A stretch of 64,000 nt of DNA from positions 62,001 through 126,000 of the forward strand of contig NZ_SLXL01000007.1 in the NCBI RefSeq assembly GCF_004345735.1. The letters run 5' to 3'. Source of the DNA: Rhodovulum adriaticum. Its GTDB lineage: Bacteria > Pseudomonadota > Alphaproteobacteria > Rhodobacterales > Rhodobacteraceae. Below the pieces are notes generated by a model, which saw only the letters and a program-made list of their open reading frames with translations, made no database searches and was not told the origin of the DNA. How positions within the stretch are numbered: the first letter of the stretch is position 1; each line of letters opens with the position of its first letter. The translations under genes and the position numbers were made by a program. Of this stretch, positions 1-7,757 are shown piece after piece.

Positions 1-669
1 CGCCTGGTTCAAAAGCGCGCCGAACAGCACGAACAGAAAGACAAAGCCCGAGGAAACCCCCAGCGCGACGCCGAAAACACCCTCTGTCGTCAGCCACATG
101 TGGCTCATCGCCTTGGACAGCGACGCGCCTTTCCATTGCACGACATCGGGCAGGCCGGACCAACTGCCGAAGAAGACATAGGCCAGGAAGAACAGAGCCA
201 CCGCCATCAGCGGAATGCCAAGCGAGCGGCGCGCCGCCTCCAGCAGCAGGACCAGGCCCGCAACGGCAACCGTGATATCCAGCGTATTGGGCAGGCCTGA
301 GCGTGCGGCCACCCCGTCATAGGCATACCATTGGTACGAGGCCGCAGCGGCCCCGATCAGCGCGATGCCCCATGTAAACCAGGGGATGCGCGTCCGCGGC
401 GATGACTTGAACGCCGGAAAGGCGAGAAAAGCCAGCAACACCGCAAAGCCCAGGTGAATGGCCCGGGTCTGGGTATCGTTCCAGACGCCAACCCCCAGCG
501 CGAAGGGCAGCGGAGAGGCAATCCACAGTTGGTATAGCGACCAGAAGAGCGGGATATACCACAGCGCGTTGCGCCCGAAGGCATCCCGCGGCTGGCGTCC
601 CCCGGTATCGGCATCCGCGACGAAATCCTCCAGCGACTCGTCGGTCACCGCCTGGCTTTTCTCGGACAT
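1..669 (-). CDS. TRAP transporter fused permease, TAXI type (N-terminal part, runs off the window)
   Basis: This is the N-terminal 223 residues of the membrane permease of a TAXI-type TRAP transporter, which uses ion gradients to import organic acids or amino acids delivered by a periplasmic binding protein. The frame is open from the ATG at 669 (MSEKSQAVTD) to the window edge. It encodes a hydrophilic N-terminus, then several hydrophobic segments (for example ALWYIPLFWSLYQLW, FAVLLAFLAFPAF and VFGVALGVSSGF), as expected for fused DctQM-like permeases. It lies directly downstream of the TAXI binding-protein gene with a hairpin between them. The substrate is not evident from the sequence. Nearness to the beta-hydroxyaspartate genes hints at a C2 or amino acid substrate, which is inference only. 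Confidence 0.85.
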   Translation of the reverse strand, partial: MSEKSQAVTDESLEDFVADADTGGRQPRDAFGRNALWYIPLFWSLYQLWIASPLPFALGVGVWNDTQTRAIHLGFAVLLAFLAFPAFKSSPRTRIPWFTWGIALIGAAAASYQWYAYDGVAARSGLPNTLDITVAVAGLVLLLEAARRSLGIPLMAVALFFLAYVFFGSWSGLPDVVQWKGASLSKAMSHMWLTTEGVFGVALGVSSGFVFLFVLFGALLNQA

Positions 670-702
670 GCTGCCCCCGGTGTTGCAATCAAAGGGAAAA
701 TG

Positions 703-730
703 CCCCCGGCACCACTACGGGCGCCGGGGG
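703..730 (-). terminator. Hairpin between TAXI binding protein and permease genes
   Basis: CCCCCGGC at 703-710 and GCCGGGGG at 723-730 form a perfect 8-bp stem with a 12-nt loop. On the minus transcript the stem is followed by a short A/T-rich stretch. Such hairpins after binding-protein genes usually stabilise the upstream mRNA or partly terminate transcription, so that binding protein is made in excess over permease. Confidence 0.5.
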
Positions 731-755
731 TTGAATGCGTTTAGCAGGGGCCGGG

Positions 756-1721
756 TTATTTCCAGCCGCGCTCTTGGTAGTATTTCATCGCGCCGGGGTG
801 GATCTCGGCGCTCAGCGCGTCCTTGATCATCTCTTCCTCGGTCAGGCGCGAGAAGGCCGGGTGCAGCTTCTTGAAGTCCTCGAAGTTTTCGAAGACGGCG
901 CTGACAACGGCATAGACCACCTCATCCGGCGTCTCGGCCGAGGTCACGAAGGTCGCCTTGGGGCCCCAGGACGGGATGTCGTCGGGGTTGCCGGGATACA
1001 TGCCGCCCGGGATCGTCGCCTTGGCATAGGCCGGGTTGTCGGCCAGCAGCGCGTCGATCGCCTCGCCTTCCAGCGGCAGGATACTGATGTCGCAGGACGA
1101 GGTCGCCTCTTGGCTGGAGCCGTTGGGCAGGCCCGCGGCCCAGATCGCGGCATCGATCTTGCCGTCGCACAGCGCAGCCGACTGTTCCGAGGATTTCAGC
1201 TCGGCCGCCAGGGCGAAATCGTCGGCGGACAGCCCGGTGTATTCCATCAGCGTTTCGGCCAGAACACGGGTGCCCGAGCCGGGGTTGCCGATATTGATCT
1301 TCTTGCCCTTCATGTCATCCGGGCCAGCGATGTCCGCATCGGCACGGGCCATCACATGCAGCGGCTCGGGGTGGACCGAGAACAGCGCGCGCAGCCCTTC
1401 ATAGGCCCCGTCATCGGCAAACGCGCCGGTACCGGCGATCGCGGCGGCCTGCACGTCCGACTGCACCACGCCAAAGTCCAGCTCGCCCGCGCGGATGGTG
1501 CGGGTGTTGTAGACCGACCCGCCGGTCGATTCGACCGAGCAGCGGATGCCGTGATCCTTGCGGTCCTTGTTCACCAGACGGCAGATCGCGCCCCCGGTGG
1601 GGTAGTACACGCCGGTCACGCCGCCGGTGCCGATGGTGATGAACTGGTTGGCCCATGCGGACCCCGCAGTCGCCACGCTCAGCGCCAGAACGGCACCGCC
1701 CAGTTTCAGCTTGTTCATCAT
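756..1721 (-). CDS. TAXI family TRAP transporter solute-binding protein
   Basis: This is the periplasmic substrate-binding protein of a TRAP transporter of the TAXI family. The 321-residue product has a Sec signal peptide (residues 1-24, ending SAWA before NQF). The mature start ITIGTGGVTGVYYPTGGAIC is the hallmark of TAXI proteins, followed by SVESTGGSVYNT and the GKKINIGNPGSGTR segment. Length is normal for the family. It is transcribed ahead of the permease gene, so the two form one transporter. Two neighbouring ATG codons exist at the start; the outer one is used here. The ligand cannot be read from sequence; known TAXI proteins bind dicarboxylates or glutamate-like compounds. Confidence 0.93.
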   Translation of the reverse strand: MMNKLKLGGAVLALSVATAGSAWANQFITIGTGGVTGVYYPTGGAICRLVNKDRKDHGIRCSVESTGGSVYNTRTIRAGELDFGVVQSDVQAAAIAGTGAFADDGAYEGLRALFSVHPEPLHVMARADADIAGPDDMKGKKINIGNPGSGTRVLAETLMEYTGLSADDFALAAELKSSEQSAALCDGKIDAAIWAAGLPNGSSQEATSSCDISILPLEGEAIDALLADNPAYAKATIPGGMYPGNPDDIPSWGPKATFVTSAETPDEVVYAVVSAVFENFEDFKKLHPAFSRLTEEEMIKDALSAEIHPGAMKYYQERGWK

Positions 1722-2039
1722 GGTTTGTTTACTCCCTGTGCTTTTATGGGGTCTTGACTGACCACGGGAAACCTAGCCCCCGCAACCGCGTCGAACAGCC
1801 CCCTTTGTCAGGACCGCACGCAGACGCGCCGCCCCCGACGAGTGGCGGCAAGTCTTTCGGCTGCGATTGTCATTGTCAACGTGCCAGGGCGGTGCTTTAG
1901 TTTTCGGATCAACGCGCGCAGGCCAGAGTGATACCAAACCCCGACCACCCGAACGGACCGCACCGTTGCCCCCACGGCGCAACGGACGCCCGGGTTCCTG
2001 CGCGCCCAACGCCCTGCCCCCTTTAAGAAAGCCCATGCC
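1722..2039. other. Intergenic region, divergent promoters of TRAP transporter and aminotransferase
   Basis: This 318-base stretch separates the minus-strand TRAP operon from the plus-strand aminotransferase and must hold the promoters of both. It has no convincing ORF. The middle (about 1860-1930) is less G/C-rich than the flanks and includes TTGTCATTGTCAACG-like sequence, but I could not assign a clear -35/-10 pair. Only a weak AAGAAAG ribosome site precedes the ATG at 2040. Confidence 0.5.
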
Positions 2040-3380
2040 ATGGCGGCCTCTCATGTCTTTCCGCGCAACTGCCACGCCCCCCTGCCCGTCGCGACCAGCG
2101 GCGAGGGCTGCTTCCTGATCGATGCCACGGGCAAACGCTATTTCGACGGTTCGGGCGGCGCGGCGGTGTCCTGCCTGGGGCATTCGAATCAGCGGGTGAC
2201 CGACGCGATCAAGGCACAGCTTGACCAGTTGGCCTTTGCCCATACCGGCTTTTTCACCTCCGATCCGGCCGAGGCGTTGGCGGATTTCCTGATCGCCCGC
2301 GCGCCGGGGGATCTGGACCGCGTCTATCTGGTCTCTGGCGGGTCAGAGGCAACAGAGGCCGCGATCAAGCTGGCCCGCCAATACCATGTCGAACGGGGCG
2401 AACCGCAGCGCCGCCACCTGATCGCCCGGCGGCAAAGCTATCACGGCAACACCCTGGGCGCGCTGGCCGCAGGCGGCAACGCCTGGCGGCGCGCGCAGTT
2501 CGCGCCGCTGCTGACCGACATGCACCACATCGCGCCCTGCTACGAATATGCCGAACGCGCCGAGGGCGAAACGCTGGAGGCCTACGGCCAGCGCACCGCC
2601 GACGAGCTGGAGGAGACAATCCAGCGTCTGGGCCCGGACACGGTGATGGCCTTCATCGCCGAACCCGTGGTCGGTGCGACCCTGGGCGCCGTGCCCGCAG
2701 TGCCCGGGTATTTCAAGCGCATCCGCGAAATCTGCGACCGCCACGGCGTGCTGCTGATCCTGGACGAGGTGATGTGCGGCATGGGGCGCACCGGGCACCT
2801 GTTCGCCTGCGACGCGGACGGTGTCGCCCCCGACATCCTGTGCATCGCCAAGGGTCTGGGCGCAGGATACCAGCCCATCGGGGCGATGCTGGCCTCGCGC
2901 AGGATCTACGACACCATCGCGGACGGCTCGGGCTTTTTCCAGCACGGGCATACCTATGTAGGCCACCCGGTCGCGGCCGCCGCCGGCCTGGCCGTGCTGC
3001 AGGAAATGGCCGATCACGACCTTGTCGCCCGCGTGAACCGCATGGGCCAGAGCGTCATGCAAGAGGGATTGACCCGCCATTTCGGACAGCACCCCCATGT
3101 GGGCGATATCCGGGGCCGCGGCTTCTTCTGGGGGGTCGAACTGGTGGCCGACCGTGCGTCGAAAACCCCCTTCGATCCGGCCCTGGGCGTTGCGGGCAAG
3201 CTGAAACGCGCCGCGATGGACGAGGGGTTGATCTGCTACCCGATGGCCGGCACCCGGGACGGGCAACAGGGCGACCACGTCCTGTTGGCGCCCCCCTTCA
3301 TCGCCACCGAGGACGAATTGGAAATGGCCTTCGCCGCGCTGTCGCGGGCGCTGGACCGGGTTCTGCCCGCCACCGCCTGA
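2040..3380 (+). CDS. Class III PLP-dependent aminotransferase
   Basis: This is a fold-type I, class III (omega-amino acid type) aminotransferase of 446 residues, the normal family length. Visible features are the cofactor-binding SGGSEATE segment (residues 99-106), LDEVMCGMGRTG with the pyridine-binding Asp at about 242, and the PLP lysine in CIAKGLGAGYQP (K271). Substrates of this class range from beta-alanine and taurine to ornithine derivatives, so the donor cannot be named. It converges with bhcD with only 6 bases between stop codons and lies next to a TRAP transporter. Because bhcA is absent from its usual place, this enzyme is a candidate amino donor/glyoxylate transaminase for the cycle. 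That is inference; canonical BhcA is class V. Start ATG 2040 keeps the conserved N-terminal HVFPR motif. Confidence 0.9.
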   Translation: MAASHVFPRNCHAPLPVATSGEGCFLIDATGKRYFDGSGGAAVSCLGHSNQRVTDAIKAQLDQLAFAHTGFFTSDPAEALADFLIARAPGDLDRVYLVSGGSEATEAAIKLARQYHVERGEPQRRHLIARRQSYHGNTLGALAAGGNAWRRAQFAPLLTDMHHIAPCYEYAERAEGETLEAYGQRTADELEETIQRLGPDTVMAFIAEPVVGATLGAVPAVPGYFKRIREICDRHGVLLILDEVMCGMGRTGHLFACDADGVAPDILCIAKGLGAGYQPIGAMLASRRIYDTIADGSGFFQHGHTYVGHPVAAAAGLAVLQEMADHDLVARVNRMGQSVMQEGLTRHFGQHPHVGDIRGRGFFWGVELVADRASKTPFDPALGVAGKLKRAAMDEGLICYPMAGTRDGQQGDHVLLAPPFIATEDELEMAFAALSRALDRVLPATA

Positions 3381-3386
3381 CCGGGC

Positions 3387-4352
3387 CTACATTTCGACCT
3401 GCTGGGCAACGCCGCGCGCCTGGGCCAATTCCACAGCGCGCGCGGCGACCGCCAGATCCTGCAGCCCCACGCCGGTCCCGTCGAACAGGGTGATCTCCTC
3501 TGCCGACTGCCGGCCCGGCGCCGCCCCGATGATGACCTTACCGATCTCGGTGATGTCGCTTTCCGCAATCAACCCCTCTGCCACGGCGTGCTGTGCCTCG
3601 CCGATGCTGACCGATTGCGCGATCTCGTCGGCAAAGACGCGCGCGCGCGCCAGCAGGGCGGCCTCCACCTCCTGCTTGCCCTTGGTATCGGTGCCCATGC
3701 AGGCAATATGGGTGCCGGGGCGGACATGCGCCGCCAACAGGCTGGGCGCAAAGCTGGAGGTGATGGTGACGATCACATCGGCCTGCGCGCCCAGCTCTTC
3801 CAGCGACACCGCCTCGAAGGGCAGGCCCAGTTCCTCGGCGGTTTCGGCCAGGCGCGGCAGCATCTCCGGATGCAGGTTCCACCCCACGACCTTGTCGAAA
3901 TCGCGCTGCCGAACCGCCGCCCGCATCTGAAAGGCCGACTGATGCCCGGCCCCGATCATCCCCAACACCCGCGCATCCGCGCGTGCCAGATGCCGGATCG
4001 ACACCGCGCTGGCCGCTGCGGTGCGCAGCGCCGTCAGCAGGTTACCGCCCACCAGCGCATGCGGCTGCCCGGTATCGGCATCGAACAGCACCACGGTCGA
4101 CTGGTGGTTGGTCAGCCCCTTGTCCGCGTTCCCCGGCCAATACCCACCCGATTTCAGCCCCAGCACCAGCCCGGCCCGGTCGAACCCCGACTTGAAGCCA
4201 TAAAGCGCATCGGCATGACCGATTGCCTCACGGATCACCGGGAAGTTATAGGCATCCCCCCGCGCCATGGCCCCGAACACGGCCTCGACCGCCTCGAAAC
4301 TGTCTTCTGCCGAAATCAGCCCGGCAATCTCGCGCTCCGGCACGATGATCAT
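3387..4352 (-). CDS. bhcD: Iminosuccinate reductase BhcD (ornithine cyclodeaminase/mu-crystallin family)
   Basis: BhcD reduces iminosuccinate to L-aspartate with NADH, regenerating the amino donor of the beta-hydroxyaspartate cycle for glyoxylate/glycolate assimilation. The 321-residue protein belongs to the ornithine cyclodeaminase/mu-crystallin family, with the nucleotide-binding GMIGAGHQS motif (131-139) and the family motif NHQSTVVLFDADTG. The N-terminal MIIVPEREIA and LGLKSGGYWPGN segments resemble known BhcD sequences. It is the last gene of the minus-strand bhcB-bhcC-bhcD operon, 111 bases after bhcC; that gap holds a dispersed repeat. Without this context the family alone could not separate it from ornithine cyclodeaminase or alanine dehydrogenase. 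Confidence 0.88.
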   Translation of the reverse strand: MIIVPEREIAGLISAEDSFEAVEAVFGAMARGDAYNFPVIREAIGHADALYGFKSGFDRAGLVLGLKSGGYWPGNADKGLTNHQSTVVLFDADTGQPHALVGGNLLTALRTAAASAVSIRHLARADARVLGMIGAGHQSAFQMRAAVRQRDFDKVVGWNLHPEMLPRLAETAEELGLPFEAVSLEELGAQADVIVTITSSFAPSLLAAHVRPGTHIACMGTDTKGKQEVEAALLARARVFADEIAQSVSIGEAQHAVAEGLIAESDITEIGKVIIGAAPGRQSAEEITLFDGTGVGLQDLAVAARAVELAQARGVAQQVEM

Positions 4353-4397
4353 CGCTGCCCCTCCTGATCACTCATCGCGGGCCACGGGGAACCACGC

Positions 4398-4437
4398 CCC
4401 CGCGCCCGTTCTGCTTTGGTCGAAATATCCTGCCAGA
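4398..4437 (-). repeat. Dispersed short repeat, copy 1 (diverged)
   Basis: Read on the minus strand, this stretch in the bhcC-bhcD gap contains GGATATTTCGACCAAAGCAG then AACGGGCGCG. It closely matches the GGTATTTGGACCAAGAAGAA core at 22708-22727 and 46308-46326, including the following GGGC-G-GC. It is a diverged third copy of a short repeat, found like the others between genes. Confidence 0.6.
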
Positions 4438-4463
4438 GGCAGTCGCCCGACGGGCGGCTTTCC

Positions 4464-5627
4464 TCAATAGGCCTTGCCGCGGGCCGAGACGGGCCAGACG
4501 GCCTCTACCTTGTCGCCGCGCAGGCCGACATACCAGTCGTGCACGTTGCAGGTGGGGTCGCAATGGCCGGGAACCAGCTTCAGCTTGTCGCCGACTTTCA
4601 GCTTGCCCTCCGGGTCTGCGACCACGCCATGTTCGTCCGAACATTTCACATATTCAACATCGTCACGGCCATAGATGACCGGCAGCCCGCTATCCACGGA
4701 TTGCGCCTTCAGCCCCGCATCGACGATCGCCTTTTCGGGTTTCGCATGGCTCATGACCTGGGTCAGCAGGAACAGCGCGTTTTCCCATTCGCCCTTGTCG
4801 ATCCGGTTGCCATCCTTGTCGAGGATCCGCCCGTAATCGGCGTCCATGAAAGCATAAGATCCGCATTGCAGCTCGTTATAGACCCCCGAGGCGCTCTCAA
4901 AATAATAGCTGCCGGTGCCCCCGCCCCCGACGATGTCGCACTCCAGCCCTTGCGCCCTCAGGCCCTCGACCGCGTCGCGCACCATGGCGATGGCGATATC
5001 GACCTTGGCCTTACGATCCTCATAATTGTCCATATGCTGCATTGCGCCCTGGTAGGCCTGAATGCCGGCAAACTTCAGCCCCGGCGCTGCGTCGATGGCC
5101 TTGGCGATCTCGACCACGGCGGGCGTGGTGGTCACGCCGCAGCGCCCGGCGCCGCAGTCGATCTCGACCAGGCATTCGATCTGGGTGCCGTGCTTTTGCG
5201 CCGCCGCCGACAGATCGGCCACGTTATCCACATCGTCCACGCAGCAGATCGTGCGCGCGCCCAGCTTGGGCATCCGCGCCAGCCGGTCGATCTTGGCCGG
5301 GTCGCGCACCTGATTGGACACCAGCACGTCCTTGATGCCACCGCGGGCAAAGACTTCGGCCTCGGATACCTTTTGGCAGCACACACCGCAGGCGCCGCCC
5401 AGCTTTTCCTGCAACTTGGCCACGTCCACCGACTTGTGCATCTTGCCGTGCACCCGGTGGCGCATGCCATGGGCACGGGCATAATCACCCATCTTCTTGA
5501 TGTTGCGTTCCAGCGCGTCCAGGTCCAGCACCAGGCAGGGCGTCTGCACGTCAGCCGCATCCATACCGGGCAGCGCAGGCACGTCAAAGCCCACTTCGAG
5601 GTTGTCGAGACTGGTCATGTCTTTCAT
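4464..5627 (-). CDS. bhcC: beta-Hydroxyaspartate aldolase BhcC (D-threonine aldolase-like)
   Basis: BhcC condenses glycine and glyoxylate to (2R,3S)-beta-hydroxyaspartate, the carbon-carbon forming step of the cycle. The 387-residue product has the DSD1/D-threonine aldolase fold. Near the N-terminus are DTPCLVLDLDALERN-type residues (about 28-42), HGKMHKS holds the likely PLP lysine (K62), VEIDCGAGRCGV follows, and the C-terminal GHCDPTCNVHDWYVG supplies His/Cys metal ligands. Length and sequence fit BhcC rather than the shorter typical D-threonine aldolases. The start at 5627 has a strong AGGAGG five bases upstream. The frame stays open far upstream, but that part overlaps bhcB and is not used. 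It starts 20 bases after bhcB, so both are co-transcribed. Confidence 0.92.
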   Translation of the reverse strand: MKDMTSLDNLEVGFDVPALPGMDAADVQTPCLVLDLDALERNIKKMGDYARAHGMRHRVHGKMHKSVDVAKLQEKLGGACGVCCQKVSEAEVFARGGIKDVLVSNQVRDPAKIDRLARMPKLGARTICCVDDVDNVADLSAAAQKHGTQIECLVEIDCGAGRCGVTTTPAVVEIAKAIDAAPGLKFAGIQAYQGAMQHMDNYEDRKAKVDIAIAMVRDAVEGLRAQGLECDIVGGGGTGSYYFESASGVYNELQCGSYAFMDADYGRILDKDGNRIDKGEWENALFLLTQVMSHAKPEKAIVDAGLKAQSVDSGLPVIYGRDDVEYVKCSDEHGVVADPEGKLKVGDKLKLVPGHCDPTCNVHDWYVGLRGDKVEAVWPVSARGKAY

Positions 5628-5647
5628 GTCGTCCTCCTGTTTCGGGC

Positions 5648-6616
5648 TCAGCCGGCCATCCAGGGCAGGCGATCGAGATCCACATTGCCGCCGGTGATGA
5701 TCACGCCGACCCGCTTGCCGCGGAACGCTTCGGGGTATTTCAGGATGGTCGCCAGCGGCACCGCGCAACTGGGTTCCATCACGATCTTCATCCGCTGCCA
5801 GGTCAGTTTCATCGCGTCGATGATTTCCTGTTCCGACGCGGTAAAGATGTCGGTCACGTAGTTGGACACGAAGTGCCAGGTGTTTTCCTTCAGCGGCACC
5901 TTCAGCCCGTCGGCCACGGTCACGGGGGCATCGTCGGCGATGATGTGCCCGGCCTTCAGGCTGCGGCAGGCGTCGTCGGCCTGCTCGGGCTCGGCGGCAT
6001 AGATCTGCACGTCGGGGGCGATGTTCGACAGCGTCAGGCAGCAGCCCGAGATCATGCCACCGCCCCCGATAGGCGCGATCACCGCGTCCAGCCCGTCGGT
6101 CTGTTCCATCAACTCGCGCGAACAGGTGCCCTGCCCCGCGATCACGCGCAGGTCGTTGTAGGGATGCACGAATTCGGCGCCCGTGCGTTCCTGGACCTCC
6201 GCGAACACAGCCTCGCGCGACGTGGTCGAGGGCTCGCATTCGGTGATCTGGCCACCGTAGCCGCGCACGGCGGCTTTTTTCGCCTCGGGCGCGGTGCGCG
6301 GCATCACGACATGGCAGGGGATGCCACGCCGCCCGGCCGCATAGCTCAGCGACAGCGCGTGGTTACCAGAGCTGTGGGTCGCCACGCCCTTTTTCGCCTT
6401 GTCGTCATCCAGGCCAAAGACCGCGTTACACGCCCCGCGCACCTTGAAGGCGCCGGCCTTTTGAAAGTTCTCGCATTTGAAAAACAGCTCGGCACCGGTC
6501 AACTCGTTGAAATAAGACGAGGTCAGAACCGGGGTACGATGGATATAGGGCGCGATCCGCCGGTGGGCTGCAACCACGTCGTCGAAGGTAGGGATCATGC
6601 TGGCCATGTCTTTCAT
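5648..6616 (-). CDS. bhcB: beta-Hydroxyaspartate dehydratase BhcB (threonine dehydratase-like)
   Basis: BhcB removes water from beta-hydroxyaspartate to give iminosuccinate, which BhcD reduces to aspartate. The 322-residue protein is a fold-type II PLP enzyme of the serine/threonine dehydratase family and lacks a C-terminal ACT regulatory domain. The PLP lysine lies in GAFKVRGA (K58), the phosphate-binding loop is IGGGGMISG (about 185-193), and SSGNHALSLS is the substrate-binding segment. It is the first gene of the operon, 241 bases from the divergently transcribed bhcR, with a GGAGG ribosome site before the ATG at 6616. In described clusters bhcA lies between bhcR and bhcB; here it does not. 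EutB of hydroxyectoine degradation is a related alternative, but the bhcC partner argues against it. Confidence 0.9.
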   Translation of the reverse strand: MKDMASMIPTFDDVVAAHRRIAPYIHRTPVLTSSYFNELTGAELFFKCENFQKAGAFKVRGACNAVFGLDDDKAKKGVATHSSGNHALSLSYAAGRRGIPCHVVMPRTAPEAKKAAVRGYGGQITECEPSTTSREAVFAEVQERTGAEFVHPYNDLRVIAGQGTCSRELMEQTDGLDAVIAPIGGGGMISGCCLTLSNIAPDVQIYAAEPEQADDACRSLKAGHIIADDAPVTVADGLKVPLKENTWHFVSNYVTDIFTASEQEIIDAMKLTWQRMKIVMEPSCAVPLATILKYPEAFRGKRVGVIITGGNVDLDRLPWMAG

Positions 6617-6752
6617 TCGGCTTTGACCTCCGGGTGACAGACCGGCCGGACAACCAGCCGGACAACGCCGCGCGCGGGGCGATATGCGTCACCCGTGCTG
6701 CAACAAATTTGCTCAGACTGATAAGGTAGCGCCGCGCTGTCAGATCTCAATT

Positions 6753-6775
6753 TTTTTGAAAACATTTTTCAAAAA
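6753..6775. promoter_or_regulatory. Palindrome, candidate BhcR operator (site 1)
   Basis: TTTTTGAAAA (6753-6762) and TTTTCAAAAA (6766-6775) are perfect inverted repeats around the 3-base centre CAT. The A/T-rich palindrome lies in the divergent bhcB/bhcR gap and resembles the second palindrome at 6816-6836. IclR-type regulators bind such dyads, so BhcR is the likely binder. This is inferred from position and symmetry. Confidence 0.55.
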
Positions 6776-6815
6776 CGGCAGGTGCGCGGAAAAACACCTT
6801 GCAGCAAGAGGTTGC

Positions 6816-6836
6816 CTTTTTCATCATGTGAAAAAG
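6816..6836. promoter_or_regulatory. Palindrome, candidate BhcR operator (site 2)
   Basis: CTTTTTCA (6816-6823) and TGAAAAAG (6829-6836) form a perfect 8-base inverted repeat with a 5-base spacer. It lies just upstream of the bhcR start at 6858. Its centre is 62 bases, about six helical turns, from the centre of the first palindrome, so two regulator dimers could sit on one DNA face. It could serve bhcR autoregulation. Confidence 0.55.
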
Positions 6837-6857
6837 TATTTCAAATTCAGGAAATCC

Positions 6858-7706
6858 ATGACAGACAGCACTGCCCCTGCCCCGCCGGAACGCCGTGCGC
6901 GCGGGCGGCCGCGCGCCTGGACCGACACCAGCGAACAGAATGTCATCAAGGCGCTGGATCGCGGCATCGCCGTGCTGGAACGCCTGGGCGAAATCGGCGG
7001 GTGCACCCTGTCGGAACTGGCCGCCGCGCTGGACCAGCCCGCCGCCAGCATCTACCGCGTGCTGTTCACCCTGGAAACGCGGGGCATGGTCGAATTCGAT
7101 GCCGACAGCCAGACCTGGAACATCGGCGCCGGGGCCTTTCGCATCGGGTCGCGCTTCCTGCGCCGGTCGTCCCTGGCCGAACAGGCTCGCCCCGCCCTGC
7201 GCGCATTGATGGAGGCCACGGGAGAGACCGCAAACTTGGGTGTCGAACGGCACGGCCAGGTGTTGTTCCTTAGCCAGGTGGAAACCCATGCCGCAATCCG
7301 GGCCTTCTTTCCGCCGGGCACGCTGTCGCCGATGCACTCCTCGGGGATCGGCAAGGCGCTGCTGGCGCAGATGCCGCCCAGCCGGGTCGAGGAAATCGTG
7401 AAACGGCACGACTTGGCGCGCTTTACGCAGACCACCCTGACCGATCCGCAGGCGCTGGCCGCCGACCTGGCCGCGACCCGCGCCCGGGGCTATGCCATCG
7501 ATGACGAGGAAAAGAATGCCGGCATGCGCTGCGTCGCCGCCCCAATCTTCGACATGCATGGCGAGGCGGTGGCCGGGGTGTCGGTCTCTGGCCCCGCGCA
7601 ACGGCTGCCACAGGCCGCCCTGCCCGATCTGGCACAGGAGGTGATGCGCGCCGCCCGCCAGATCACGCAAGGCATCGGCGGCAACACCGGCGCAGGCGCG
7701 GGGTAA
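6858..7706 (+). CDS. bhcR: IclR-family regulator of the beta-hydroxyaspartate cycle, BhcR
   Basis: This is a 282-residue IclR-family regulator. A winged helix-turn-helix lies at about 28-90 (NVIKALDRGIAVLERLGEIG through LSELAAALDQPAASIYRVLFTLE), followed by a C-terminal GAF-like effector domain with SPMHSSGIGKALLAQMP and GYAIDDEEKNAGMRCVAAPIFD. The homologue in Paracoccus controls bhcABCD and responds to glyoxylate; the same role is likely here because the gene is divergent from bhcB. The ATG at 6858 follows AGGAA and begins right before the arginine-rich RRARGRPRAW tail. The frame is open to 6684, but that extension would cover both palindromes and is not favoured. Confidence 0.88.
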   Translation: MTDSTAPAPPERRARGRPRAWTDTSEQNVIKALDRGIAVLERLGEIGGCTLSELAAALDQPAASIYRVLFTLETRGMVEFDADSQTWNIGAGAFRIGSRFLRRSSLAEQARPALRALMEATGETANLGVERHGQVLFLSQVETHAAIRAFFPPGTLSPMHSSGIGKALLAQMPPSRVEEIVKRHDLARFTQTTLTDPQALAADLAATRARGYAIDDEEKNAGMRCVAAPIFDMHGEAVAGVSVSGPAQRLPQAALPDLAQEVMRAARQITQGIGGNTGAGAG

Positions 7707-7757
7707 CGGGCCGTAAGGGAACCTTGCACCAACTGCCAGCCGAGGTAAGTAATACTT

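Noticed and set aside
4464-6239. A 591-codon open frame that would extend bhcC far upstream
   Set aside because: The first two thirds lie over bhcB in another frame; the AGGAGG site and homology start place bhcC at 5627.
5648-6616. Hydroxyectoine utilisation genes eutB/eutC instead of bhcB/bhcD
   Set aside because: The families are related, but no ectoine hydrolase, transporter or MocR regulator is present, whereas the aldolase BhcC and IclR regulator fit the beta-hydroxyaspartate cycle.
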